Shown in pieces: positions 1 to 7,970 of a stretch of DNA of 33,388 bases. Source of the stretch: Methanosarcinaceae archaeon (lineage in GTDB: Archaea; Halobacteriota; Methanosarcinia; Methanosarcinales; Methanosarcinaceae); the NCBI GenBank assembly GCA_023544565.1, contig JAMJFS010000020.1, forward strand, positions 1 to 33,388, in the 5' to 3' direction. The position numbers were made by a program, and so were the translations under genes. Each line of letters opens with the position of its first letter. Positions within the stretch are counted from its first letter, which is position 1. The notes under the pieces were generated by a model. The model was given only the letters and a program-made list of their open reading frames with translations. It was not told the DNA's origin and did not search any database.

Positions 1-2
1 AT

Positions 3-560
3 CATGGATTTTGTGATATCCATCTCCTAAGGGAATTGACGAACATTTCTGAAAATTATGAACAGGAATGGTCAATCCAGATGGCGGATTTGCTTCTTGT
101 TATCAAAGGATGCGTGGATGAAACGCGAGAAACGTCTGATTCTTTGACGCCCAAACAGATTAATGATTTTGAAACGATGTATGACTACATTACCAAAATG
201 GGACTGGAAGAAAATCCACCACATTTTGATTTGAATACAAAACCAAAGAAGCGAGGTAGAAAGAAACAGACAAAACAAAAAAATCTACTGGACCGTTTCA
301 TAGGCTATAAAGGCGATATTCTCAGGTTTATGTATGATTTTGAGGTCTTGTTTGATAATAATCAAGCAGAGAGGGATGTCAGAATGATGAAAGTACAACA
401 GAAAATATCAGGTACTTTTAGAAGTGTCCAGGGCGCACATTCTTTCTGCCGTATTAGGGGGTACATTTCTACTGTGAAGAAAAATAAGATATCTGTTATT
501 GATGCAATTGGAGCAGTATTCAATGGAAAGCCATTTATTCCATCTCTCACGGTTGCATAA
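3..560 (+). CDS. IS66-family transposase, C-terminal part (cut by window edge)
   Basis: This is the C-terminal part of an IS66-type DDE transposase. The frame is open from the first complete codon (position 3), reading HGFCDIHLLRELTNISENYE, so the protein continues upstream of the window; the TTG at 36 is not a real start. The C-terminal catalytic block is clear: FDNNQAERDVRMMK carries the final acidic residue of the DDE triad (the E of AER), followed by ISGTFRSVQGAHSFCRIRGY, typical of the family end. A basic linker (KPKKRGRKKQTKQK) lies between the two halves. The probable right inverted repeat of the element follows at about 612-635. Whether the full element is intact cannot be seen. Confidence 0.88.
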   Translation, partial: HGFCDIHLLRELTNISENYEQEWSIQMADLLLVIKGCVDETRETSDSLTPKQINDFETMYDYITKMGLEENPPHFDLNTKPKKRGRKKQTKQKNLLDRFIGYKGDILRFMYDFEVLFDNNQAERDVRMMKVQQKISGTFRSVQGAHSFCRIRGYISTVKKNKISVIDAIGAVFNGKPFIPSLTVA

Positions 561-611
561 ATAATAATTAATATTTGGTATTGACTGAAAAAATGGAATA
601 TTTTGGGCGAA

Positions 612-635
612 TTTTGGTCAGGGCTGAATAGTTAC
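612..635. mobile_element. Probable right terminal inverted repeat of the IS66 element
   Basis: Reading inward on the minus strand the end is GTAACTATTCAGCCCTGACC. IS66-family inverted repeats characteristically begin GTAA. It lies 75 nt past the transposase stop, as expected for a right end. The 8 bases outside (636-643, TAATTTTA) would be one copy of the target duplication; the left end is outside the window, so this cannot be confirmed. Confidence 0.6.
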
Positions 636-659
636 TAATTTTAATTTTAAGTGGTTAAA

Positions 660-1298
660 TTATAATTGTAATGTTTCGATTTCCAACGCCTCAAGATACG
701 TATGCATCACCGCAAGACGTTCATCCGCAATATCCCTCGCAGTATTGGTGTTCAACCGATCTTTTATCTTGAACGGCTTGTTTTCCATATAATCGCCAAA
801 GCCCTCAAAAGGGTCCTGAGTATATGCATTCATTGATGTTTCCTTCACAGTACCGATCGTCTGTCTGAGTGCACGTAGCGCACCCATCGAAACAAGTGAA
901 CGGAAAATCCCTACCGCACCAAGTGCATCGATCCGATCCGCATCCTGCAATATCTGTGCTTCAATTGATACTGCCTTCAAACCACGACTGAAACGGTGTG
1001 TCTGGATGCATGAGGTTACATGATCCACCAGACCATCATCTGCACCCGCACGGGATAAGAATTCCCGTGCTATCTCTGCGCTGTACTCGGCATGGTCGCC
1101 ACCTTCATTATGTTCCTTTACAATGCCAACATCATGTAAAAGCGCAGCAAGGCGCAGTACCTTAATATCTCCGCCCTCTTGTTCATGGATCTTTATACAC
1201 ACGGACTCTACGCGATCGATATGCGACATATCGTGTGTGCTTGGCTCATCCCTAAGCACCTCTGACACAAACTTGCGCGTCTTATCGATCATATCCAT
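660..1298 (-). CDS. HD-domain phosphohydrolase
   Basis: 212-aa cytosolic protein of the HD superfamily of metal-dependent phosphohydrolases. The ligand set is visible: H26 (in HDMSH), H55-D56 (in ALLHDVG) and D121 (in QDADRIDALG). This arrangement is like the YedJ-type HD proteins, whose physiological substrate is generally unknown but is probably a nucleotide or other phosphoester. The start ATG overlaps the 3' end of the upstream phosphopantoate ligase gene by 10 nt, so the two are probably translationally coupled. No specific substrate can be assigned from sequence. Confidence 0.85.
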   Translation of the reverse strand: MDMIDKTRKFVSEVLRDEPSTHDMSHIDRVESVCIKIHEQEGGDIKVLRLAALLHDVGIVKEHNEGGDHAEYSAEIAREFLSRAGADDGLVDHVTSCIQTHRFSRGLKAVSIEAQILQDADRIDALGAVGIFRSLVSMGALRALRQTIGTVKETSMNAYTQDPFEGFGDYMENKPFKIKDRLNTNTARDIADERLAVMHTYLEALEIETLQL

Positions 1299-2059
1299 TC
1301 AATACCACGCTCAATTGACATATTTTTAAGTGTTTCAGACATCTCATACATTGCAGAGGAAAGCACTTTATCATTATTATATAAATCTACAATAGATTCC
1401 AGTTCTTCAGTTTTGTTATGTTTCATCTCTATTGCAAATTGCACCATATTAGGGATTGCACGAGTGATATTGTCAATAATGGATACAGTTGATGAAAGGG
1501 ACGTGCGTGACAGGGGATTGAGGTCAATTGTGATCACGTTTTTCCCCATAGCAATAAGCGCGCTGCATCGGTCTCCATCTTCGAGAGGAACCAACACGAC
1601 GTCGGCACTATATATGCCAACCTCATCCACGATAGCCCGGTCGTGTTTCAGGTCAAGGCTCCCGTCCCCTTTTTTGCCAAGAACATCTGATGCACCATAA
1701 GCACTTAGATGCTCGATGATCTTATGCATACGTGCATCGCTTCTATGAAAAAGATTTACCTCCAAAGGTGCGCCTGTTACATCAGACAATGCAACAATTT
1801 GGTCCGGTACAAGTGCTGCCACGTTACCATTTACTGATATAATGGGATTGTGCGCAAGAAGAAGTAATGCAACCGCCGCACGCTCTGCATATGCAGCGGT
1901 TGTAGTTGTTCGTTCGCCAAGCAGGTAATCAAAAGTCTCACCCCGACCTTGTGCGATCAAACCCTGTTTGCTGGTAATACCTATTTGCACCCCTTCAACA
2001 ATCCTCTCACGTGTAATGAGGGATTCGTATCTGGGGTGCTCAACAGGTATCCGGGTCAT
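1289..2059 (-). CDS. 4-phosphopantoate--beta-alanine ligase (archaeal phosphopantothenate synthetase)
   Basis: 256-aa archaeal enzyme that joins 4-phosphopantoate to beta-alanine using ATP, giving 4'-phosphopantothenate for coenzyme A synthesis. It replaces the bacterial PanC/CoaA order of reactions. Recognised by the archaeal-family N-terminus (IPVEHPRYESLITRE), the glycine-rich AQGRGETFDYLLGE segment, the NGNVAALVP stretch, and the GKNVITIDLNPLSRTS block in the C-terminal half. Length matches the family. It lies 28 nt downstream of the SPFH gene and overlaps the HD gene by 10 nt, suggesting one minus-strand transcript. CoaA/PanC-type bacterial homologues are not expected in such archaea. 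Confidence 0.9.
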   Translation of the reverse strand: MTRIPVEHPRYESLITRERIVEGVQIGITSKQGLIAQGRGETFDYLLGERTTTTAAYAERAAVALLLLAHNPIISVNGNVAALVPDQIVALSDVTGAPLEVNLFHRSDARMHKIIEHLSAYGASDVLGKKGDGSLDLKHDRAIVDEVGIYSADVVLVPLEDGDRCSALIAMGKNVITIDLNPLSRTSLSSTVSIIDNITRAIPNMVQFAIEMKHNKTEELESIVDLYNNDKVLSSAMYEMSETLKNMSIERGIEWI

Positions 2060-2087
2060 GCTTCAACCTTTTTATTCATTTACCTGG

Positions 2088-3029
2088 CTAACTTGCATCC
2101 AGTATTATACCCTGGTCCGTAGGTACGATCATTGTCTGGATCTCCTGACCCTGAAGCATCTGAATGTACTTGTAGTTGATCAGGTCCGGGTTCTTTGCAA
2201 TTTCCTTGTTGATTATACTAAGTGCTTCAGCTTCACCGGTTGCCTCAATAACAGCAGCATTAGCAGTACCGGTCGATTCGATAACCTTTCGCTCAGCTTC
2301 AAGTTGTTCTTTTAGTTTAACAAACACCATTCTCTGGGCATCCTGGTCAGCCTGTAGTTTCTCTTCTATTGCAGTGGCGACCCTGTCAGGCAGTTTTACA
2401 TTTCGAAGCAGAACTTCTTCCACGATGATGCCATCTTCAACTAATGCGGCTTCCAGTATAGTCCGCATCTCTGATGCTACAATTTGTCTCTGTTCACCAT
2501 AGACCTCCATAGCCGTGTGTGTAGATACAACTTCCCTTATCACTGATTTAATTGTAGGCCGTATAATCTTTTCTGCATATTTTTGACCTAATTTTTGGTG
2601 AATATCACTTGCATCTGCTGATACAAGCCGGTACCGGACTGTGATATCCATTCCAAGCATCAATCCTTCGCTGGTCAATGCGGTGATCTGATCGTCACCC
2701 ACACGCTCGCCTTCTGCTGGTTGGGCGCTCATGGTATATACTTCACTTCTGACAGAATATTTTGTAACACCGACCCATGGAGGGACAATGTGTAACCCTT
2801 CACCAAGTTCGTCTGGCATAACACCGCCAAACTGGTTGAATTTCACACCAACCTCACCGGCACCCACTGAAACTAATATCGAGCCGAACATTACTGAAAA
2901 GATAAACAGTATCACAAACACGACCGCAATTGAACGTAATATCGTACCTACGATCGGCGGGATTCCTTCGATCCTAATTTCCGGTGGGCTTCCGGGTTTT
3001 CTCATATCCCAATCTTCTTCTTTTACCAT
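2088..3029 (-). CDS. SPFH/prohibitin-family membrane protein
   Basis: 313-aa SPFH (stomatin/prohibitin/flotillin/HflK) protein. A single membrane segment lies at about residues 28-55 (VGTILRSIAVVFVILFIFSV). It is followed by an SPFH domain beginning VGAGEVGVKFNQFGGVMPDE, and a long charged helical region (EEKLQADQDAQRMVFVKLKE) predicted to form a coiled coil. Related proteins make ring or microdomain scaffolds on membranes, often with proteases; no protease partner is adjacent here. The start is supported by a GAGGT ribosome-binding site about 8 nt upstream. It sits between an unknown membrane protein gene and the CoA gene on the same strand. Confidence 0.88.
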   Translation of the reverse strand: MVKEEDWDMRKPGSPPEIRIEGIPPIVGTILRSIAVVFVILFIFSVMFGSILVSVGAGEVGVKFNQFGGVMPDELGEGLHIVPPWVGVTKYSVRSEVYTMSAQPAEGERVGDDQITALTSEGLMLGMDITVRYRLVSADASDIHQKLGQKYAEKIIRPTIKSVIREVVSTHTAMEVYGEQRQIVASEMRTILEAALVEDGIIVEEVLLRNVKLPDRVATAIEEKLQADQDAQRMVFVKLKEQLEAERKVIESTGTANAAVIEATGEAEALSIINKEIAKNPDLINYKYIQMLQGQEIQTMIVPTDQGIILDAS

Positions 3030-3075
3030 TTATTTATACCTCGTTCTATTCTAATTAAAATTAGTAATAAAATAA

Positions 3076-3105
3076 TCTACAACACGATATTCTACAACAC
3101 GATAT
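3076..3105. repeat. 15-nt direct tandem repeat, two copies
   Basis: TCTACAACACGATAT occurs at 3076-3090 and again at 3091-3105 without a spacer, in the leader or promoter region of the SPFH gene. It could be a duplicated binding site or a replication slippage product. Confidence 0.8.
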
Positions 3106-3143
3106 TAACGAGGTTATGGTTAATAGGTTTTGCTTTACATTAC

Positions 3144-3725
3144 CTATATAGTACTATTATTGTCAAGAGCACCACCAATTGTAATCAATCCAATCGTTAA
3201 CAAAAAATACACCATTATAACAAATAAAGGGGATGGGGTGCTATGTCCAAGAATATCAAAAGAAAATGTACGCATCAAATTAGATGTTGTTGCCAGAATA
3301 CCACCAATACCAAATGCGACCAAAAATCCATTTGTAGTCCAGTATGTGGATTTTGTTGACCTATCCTGAATTAATATGACGATTGACAAAAGAGCCATTG
3401 TAATCCATAATTTGAACAGTATCAGCCCAATAGGCCCCTGTGTGTTAATTAAATATTGCATGATCGGGTTTGCTTCTGCGCTCGTGCCGTGAATAATCAT
3501 CATAAGTGCACCAGTAACGCTATCTCCTATCCCAAAAGTGATAAATGCCCCGACTGCAAGGAATGCTTGGAATTTTTGTTTTCGGTTAAAAATATCGCGT
3601 TGCCTGAATTGTGAACGGATAAAGTTTTTAAGTGCAAAACTAAAATCAATAGGCACATGCCCTCGAGGCAAGTTATCATCAACAGATTGAATAACATTTT
3701 CAGAATCCGTTTTTTCACCCACCAT
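3144..3725 (-). CDS. Unknown polytopic membrane protein (possibly DUF5658-like)
   Basis: 193-aa protein with a hydrophilic N-terminal 55 residues and about four membrane helices after residue 55. The stretch FGIGDSVTGALMMIIHGTSAEANPIMQYL (about 61-90) recalls the small DUF5658-type membrane family, whose members carry a D..T and E.NP pattern, but I am not certain of the family and no function is known. A good archaeal promoter precedes it on the minus strand (TATA at 3806-3813) and a GAGG ribosome-binding site lies just upstream of the ATG. It is the first gene of the minus-strand group that continues into the SPFH gene. Confidence 0.7.
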   Translation of the reverse strand: MVGEKTDSENVIQSVDDNLPRGHVPIDFSFALKNFIRSQFRQRDIFNRKQKFQAFLAVGAFITFGIGDSVTGALMMIIHGTSAEANPIMQYLINTQGPIGLILFKLWITMALLSIVILIQDRSTKSTYWTTNGFLVAFGIGGILATTSNLMRTFSFDILGHSTPSPLFVIMVYFLLTIGLITIGGALDNNSTI

Positions 3726-3805
3726 TCAAAGAACATCCTCAAATTATTGCAACATAAAACCAGCACTTCTGTTGAAATCCTAAATAATAAACTATGCTCG
3801 TTGTA

Positions 3806-3813
3806 TATATAAA
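3806..3813 (-). promoter_or_regulatory. TATA box for the 3725 minus-strand gene
   Basis: On the minus strand the sequence reads AAATTTATATATACA, a strong archaeal TATA element. It lies about 80 nt before the ATG at 3725, leaving a leader of roughly 55 nt. Confidence 0.5.
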
Positions 3814-3897
3814 TTTGCAGGAGTTACGATTTTGTCATATTTCACTAAATAAATTTAAACAACAATTGATTGGACGCGGTTCAGGAAGGTGGATTAA

Positions 3898-3907
3898 TTA
3901 TAAATAC
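3898..3907 (+). promoter_or_regulatory. TATA box for the FMN-binding protein gene
   Basis: TTATAAATAC in an AT-rich setting, about 62-71 nt upstream of the ATG at 3969. It is a fitting archaeal promoter, inferred from position and composition only. Confidence 0.45.
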
Positions 3908-3968
3908 ATATTTGATTTAACATCAATAGTAAAAACGTGGACAATAAACAAATGGAGATGTTATTAAA

Positions 3969-4373
3969 ATGGTGAAAATGCCCGCTGAAGTAAAAGAAAC
4001 GATAGAAAGCCAAAACCCAACACCTGTTGCAACAACCAGTGCCAACGGTGTGCCAAATGTTGCACTTGTAGGCTTGCTGAAAATATTGGATGATGAGACA
4101 ATACTTATTGCAGATAATTTCTTCAACAAGACTGAAGCAAATATCAAAGAAAATCCGAAAATCTCAATTGTTGCATACGACAGTTATGCTAAAAAAGCAT
4201 ATCAAGTAAAAGGTAGCGTGGAACTTGTAACATCCGGTCCGGTCTATGATGACATGGTCGAATGGGTGCACTCAAAGAATGCAAACCTGCCTGCAAAAGG
4301 AGCCATAGTTATGCATGTTGAGGAAATATTCAACTCAATGTTCGGAAAGAACGCTGGCGAGAAGATATTGTGA
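3969..4373 (+). CDS. Pyridoxamine 5'-phosphate oxidase-like FMN-binding protein
   Basis: 134-aa single-domain split-barrel flavoprotein of the pyridoxamine-phosphate-oxidase superfamily. Typical features are the N-terminal TPVATTSANGVPNVALVG strand pair, DDETILIADNFFNKTEANIK (the FMN-contacting strand and helix) and NPKISIVAYDS. Members of this short subgroup often bind FMN or F420-like cofactors; the true substrate is unknown, and a role in vitamin B6 synthesis should not be assumed. It is monocistronic with its own promoter at about 3900. The next gene starts 181 nt downstream. Confidence 0.82.
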   Translation: MVKMPAEVKETIESQNPTPVATTSANGVPNVALVGLLKILDDETILIADNFFNKTEANIKENPKISIVAYDSYAKKAYQVKGSVELVTSGPVYDDMVEWVHSKNANLPAKGAIVMHVEEIFNSMFGKNAGEKIL

Positions 4374-4554
4374 TCTCAAATTTAGTTTGAAACGGATAAA
4401 TAATACATATTTTAATTTAGGGGCAATAAAAATCCAATTGTCCTTTCATTTTTTATTGGTTACTATTCAGCCACCCTATAAACAGTTTACTTTTTAGAAA
4501 GCACATAAACCGAAAAATCAATATAATTTGATTAAACAATAGGGTTCTAAGATC

Positions 4555-5859
4555 ATGGCTGACATCATAATAAAGAACGGTTACATCCTGACAATGGATC
4601 CTGCACAAGAAGATATTAATCGCGGCGTGGTCGTTATCGAGAACGGCATTATTACTCAGGTCGCGGAATCGACAGATGAGACTGCCGATACAGCGATCGA
4701 TGCAAAAGGCGGGGTCGTGATGCCCGGACTTGTCAACACGCACACACATGCCGGTATGACACTGTTCAGGGGATATGCGGATGACCTTACACTATCAGAT
4801 TGGCTGGAAAATCACATCTGGCCCGCTGAGGCAAAGTTGACTGAAAATGATCTATATATTGGCACAAAACTTGCGTGTCTTGAGATGATACGATCAGGCA
4901 CGACTGCGTTTGTGGATATGTATATCCATGTGGACAAGGTCGCACGTGCGGTTGAAGAATCTGGTATGCGTGCAGCACTTTCATACGGTATGATCGACCT
5001 TGGGGATGAAACGCGCGCGGAATCCGAACTCAAGGAAGGCAAGCGCTTTGTGAAAGAATGGAACGGGCGCGCAGATGGACGTATTACTACCATGTATGGT
5101 CCGCATGCTCCAAACACCTGTTCGCGTGAGTTTTTGATCAAGGTGAAAGAGCAGGCAAAAAAGGACAATGCAAAGATCCATATCCATGTACTTGAGACTG
5201 AATTGGAACTCAACCAGATGAAAAAGCAGTTTGGGATGTGTTCTGTTAATATGTTGGATGAGATCGGTTTCCTTGACAGTAACGTTGTTGCTGCACATTG
5301 TGTCTGGCTCTCGGATGGGGATATGGATATCCTCAATGAGCGTGGTGTGAATGTATCGCACAATCCTGTGAGCAACATGAAACTGGCATCGGGGATTGCA
5401 CCTGTTCCAAAAATGCTTGCGCGCGGTATGAATGTTTCACTTGGGACTGATGGATGTGCTTCCAACAATAACCTTAACATGTTCGAGGAAATGAAAATAT
5501 CTGCACTTTTGCATAAAATTGATACATCCGATCCAACAGTAATGCCTGCGAGACAGGTGCTTAAAATGGCTACTGTCAATGGTGCACGTGCAATGGGCAT
5601 TAATAGTGGTATGCTTAAGGTTGGATGTATGGCTGATATGATAATCGTGGATATGGGGAAACCACATTTAACACCTTTATATGATGTGCCGTCCCATCTG
5701 GTATATTCTGCATCCGGTGGTGATGTGAGAACTACGATCGTCAATGGAAAGGTGTTGATGGACGATTACAAAGTTTTATCCATGGATGAGAAACATGTAA
5801 TTGAATCGGCGAATGGGGCATCTGTAAACCTGATATCGCGTGTGGCTGAACAGAAATGA
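4555..5859 (+). CDS. dadD: 5'-deoxyadenosine / S-adenosylhomocysteine deaminase (amidohydrolase)
   Basis: 434-aa amidohydrolase of the MtaD/DadD family. Metal ligands are visible: H63 and H65 in NTHTHAGM, H248 in AAHCVWL and D299 in LGTDGCASNN. In methanogens DadD deaminates 5'-deoxyadenosine, S-adenosylhomocysteine and methylthioadenosine to the inosine forms, disposing of radical-SAM and methyltransferase by-products. The next gene, 65 nt downstream, is an S-adenosylhomocysteine hydrolase homologue, which fits the archaeal two-step route (deamination, then hydrolysis of S-inosylhomocysteine). Length and N-terminus (ADIIIKNGYILTMDP) match the family. A less specific annotation would be N-ethylammeline chlorohydrolase-like, which is misleading here. 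Confidence 0.87.
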   Translation: MADIIIKNGYILTMDPAQEDINRGVVVIENGIITQVAESTDETADTAIDAKGGVVMPGLVNTHTHAGMTLFRGYADDLTLSDWLENHIWPAEAKLTENDLYIGTKLACLEMIRSGTTAFVDMYIHVDKVARAVEESGMRAALSYGMIDLGDETRAESELKEGKRFVKEWNGRADGRITTMYGPHAPNTCSREFLIKVKEQAKKDNAKIHIHVLETELELNQMKKQFGMCSVNMLDEIGFLDSNVVAAHCVWLSDGDMDILNERGVNVSHNPVSNMKLASGIAPVPKMLARGMNVSLGTDGCASNNNLNMFEEMKISALLHKIDTSDPTVMPARQVLKMATVNGARAMGINSGMLKVGCMADMIIVDMGKPHLTPLYDVPSHLVYSASGGDVRTTIVNGKVLMDDYKVLSMDEKHVIESANGASVNLISRVAEQK

Positions 5860-5924
5860 TACGAATAATTTTAACAACATAATAACACTAATATAACACT
5901 TAAAAAATTAATGGAGATTCAAAA

Positions 5925-7160
5925 ATGAATAAAGATGAACTTATAGAATCCGGTAATATGAAGATGGGATGGGCACGCGACCATATGCCTGTGCTTGCAG
6001 TTATAAGAGAACAATTTGAGCGTGAAAAACCGCTAAAGGGGCACAGGGTTGGGATGGCATTGCACGTTGAGGCAAAAACTGCTGTGCTTGTTGAGACCCT
6101 TGCGGCTGGTGGTGCTGAAGTTGCGATATGTGGGTGCAATCCGCTTAGTACACAGGATGATGTCGCACAGGCACTGGATACTCGCGATAATATATCCTGC
6201 TATGCAAAATATGCATGTACGAACGATGAATATTATGAAGCTATCGACAAGGTTCTGGATTTTGATCCTGATATCACTATCGATGATGGTGCAGACCTTA
6301 TTTTTAAGATGCACACTGAGCGTAAGGAAATGCTTGCTACGATCATTGGTGGCTGTGAGGAAACTACGACCGGTATCCACAGATTAAAAGCAATGGAGCG
6401 CGATGGTGCATTGAATATGCCAGTTATTGCGGTAAATGATGCAATGACTAAGTTCATGTTCGATAACCGATATGGGACAGGTCAGTCTTCCTGGGATGGG
6501 ATAAACAGGACTACTAATTTGCTTGTTGCAGGTAAGAATGTGGTAATTGCAGGTTATGGCTGGTGTGGTAAGGGTGCCACCATGCGTGCTGTAGGACTTG
6601 GTGCTAATGTTATCGTGACCGAGATTGACACAATACGTGCGCTAGAAGCGCGTATGGATGGTAATGAGGTTATGACAATGAAAGAAGCTGCAAAGATAGG
6701 GGATATATTTGTTACTACTACGGGAAATCGCGATATTCTTACAAAAGAACATTTTGGGATTATGAAAGATGGTGCAATTCTTGCAAATTCCGGTCATTTC
6801 AATGTTGAGATCAATCTGGACGATCTAACCGCGATGGCGAAATCGATCAAAACTGTCAGGAACAACATCAAGGAATACGATATTGGAGACCGGCGCATCA
6901 ATGTCATTGCAGATGGAAGGCTTGTAAACCTTGCAGCAGGTGACGGACATCCTGCTGAGGTGATGGATATGAGTTTTGCGAATCAGGCACTTTGTGTGCG
7001 TTATATCGCAGAGAATAAGTTGGTAAATGGTGTCCATGCAGTCCCACATGACCTTGATATGTATGTTGCAAAATTAAAACTTGAAGCAATGGGCATCGAG
7101 ATAGATGAATTGACAAGTGAGCAATCTGAATACATGTGCGGATGGGAATGCGGAACATAA
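5925..7160 (+). CDS. ahcY: S-adenosylhomocysteine hydrolase homologue, probably S-inosyl-L-homocysteine hydrolase
   Basis: 411-aa NAD-dependent hydrolase of the AhcY family. Substrate-domain residues are conserved: CEETTTGIHRL, and NDAMTKFMFDNRYG with K176 and D180. The NAD fold carries GYGWCGKG at 210-217 and VIVTEID. It lacks the longer C-terminal tail ending in Tyr found in eukaryotic enzymes, consistent with the short archaeal form. Methanocaldococcus has been shown to use this homologue on S-inosylhomocysteine after deamination by DadD; the adjacent dadD makes the same specificity likely here. The preceding GGAG gives ribosome-binding support for the ATG. A hairpin and T-run follow the stop. 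Confidence 0.9.
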   Translation: MNKDELIESGNMKMGWARDHMPVLAVIREQFEREKPLKGHRVGMALHVEAKTAVLVETLAAGGAEVAICGCNPLSTQDDVAQALDTRDNISCYAKYACTNDEYYEAIDKVLDFDPDITIDDGADLIFKMHTERKEMLATIIGGCEETTTGIHRLKAMERDGALNMPVIAVNDAMTKFMFDNRYGTGQSSWDGINRTTNLLVAGKNVVIAGYGWCGKGATMRAVGLGANVIVTEIDTIRALEARMDGNEVMTMKEAAKIGDIFVTTTGNRDILTKEHFGIMKDGAILANSGHFNVEINLDDLTAMAKSIKTVRNNIKEYDIGDRRINVIADGRLVNLAAGDGHPAEVMDMSFANQALCVRYIAENKLVNGVHAVPHDLDMYVAKLKLEAMGIEIDELTSEQSEYMCGWECGT

Positions 7161-7184
7161 CCGCAATCAACCTACTGTTTTTTT
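7149..7184 (+). terminator. Hairpin plus T-run after ahcY
   Basis: TGCGG (7149-7153) pairs with CCGCA (7161-7165) around the stop codon, followed by seven T at 7178-7184. The T-run alone could terminate archaeal RNA polymerase. Confidence 0.5.
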
Positions 7185-7390
7185 GCAATATAGCGTTAAC
7201 TTTGTAAAGTGCAAAAATAATATTATATATACATTTCGAGTAAATATTAGTTAAAAACATTGATTTATAATTATTAATCAATGTGAATCCTTAACTGCTT
7301 TGAAAATACAAATGAGTCTATTGCCATGTTCGGAATGTTTATATATGATATTACCGTTGTGACAGCGCTAAGACTGAATTGGTATGAGTG

Positions 7391-7400
7391 CATATTATAC
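7391..7400 (+). promoter_or_regulatory. TATA-like box for tRNA-Lys
   Basis: CATATTATAC ends 30 nt upstream of the mature tRNA 5' end, the usual archaeal spacing. A second, stronger TATA (TTTATATATG, 7338-7347) lies further up and could give a longer precursor. Confidence 0.4.
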
Positions 7401-7429
7401 TGAAAAGTATTCATTAACAATACCACAAT

Positions 7430-7503
7430 GGGCTTGTAGCTCAGTCAGGCAGAGCGTCTGGCTTTTAACCAGACGGCCTAGGGTTCAAATCCCTACAAGC
7501 CCG
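7430..7503 (+). tRNA. tRNA-Lys (anticodon TTT)
   Basis: 74-nt cloverleaf. The acceptor stem GGGCTTG/CAAGCCC is perfect with discriminator G7503; the anticodon stem-loop GTCTGGCTTTTAACCAGAC exposes TTT; the T arm TAGGG-TTCAAAT-CCCTA is perfect. No intron and no encoded CCA. Confidence 0.96.
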
Positions 7504-7605
7504 CTCAAAATAATATATTAGATCAAGATCAACGGCAAATGTTAGGCACAAATCTGCATAAAATTACACCGTTTTTATCTGGACATTTTACAGGGAGGAG
7601 AAAAA

Positions 7606-7842
7606 TTGAGAAAAATCAGCTTGCTCGACCACAATTCAGTCCCAAAACATGAAATTATACAAGTGGATGATATTAAATCGTTATTAGAAAAATACCAGAT
7701 AGAAAAAGGCCAATTGCCAAAATTAAAAGAATCAGATCCTGTTGCGAAGGAACTAGAGGCAGCAGTTGGCGATATCGTTAAGATCACAAGGATTAGCCAA
7801 ACCGCGGATGAATCACTTTATTATAGGCTCGTAATTGAGTAG
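7606..7842 (+). CDS. rpoH: DNA-directed RNA polymerase subunit H (Rpb5-like)
   Basis: 78-aa archaeal RNA polymerase subunit H, homologous to the C-terminal domain of eukaryotic Rpb5, which sits by the downstream DNA channel. Recognised by LLDHNSVPKHEII at the N-terminus, YQIEKGQLPKLKESDPVAKE, and the C-terminal GDIVKITRISQTADESLYYR. It uses a TTG start, decided by a strong GGGAGGAG ribosome-binding site at 7593-7600; no ATG is available. It leads the RNA polymerase operon, with rpoB2 beginning about 130 nt later. Confidence 0.96.
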   Translation: MRKISLLDHNSVPKHEIIQVDDIKSLLEKYQIEKGQLPKLKESDPVAKELEAAVGDIVKITRISQTADESLYYRLVIE

Positions 7843-7970
7843 TAAAATAAGAGTTAGTAGTTTTAAGGGGCTACTTGTTCAACTCCAACTAAGTGGGTAT
7901 GGGTCATTTTTCGTTTTGACATTTTAAGCAATCAATAAATTCATAATATAAATTCAAAGAAGGTGCTATC

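Noticed and set aside
4374-4554. Possible riboswitch ahead of the SAH-recycling genes
   Set aside because: AT-rich sequence with no stable helix pattern resembling an SAH or SAM riboswitch.
4812-5744. 310-codon open frame on the minus strand
   Set aside because: It lies wholly inside the well-supported dadD gene on the other strand and shows no recognisable domain; it is a shadow of codon composition.
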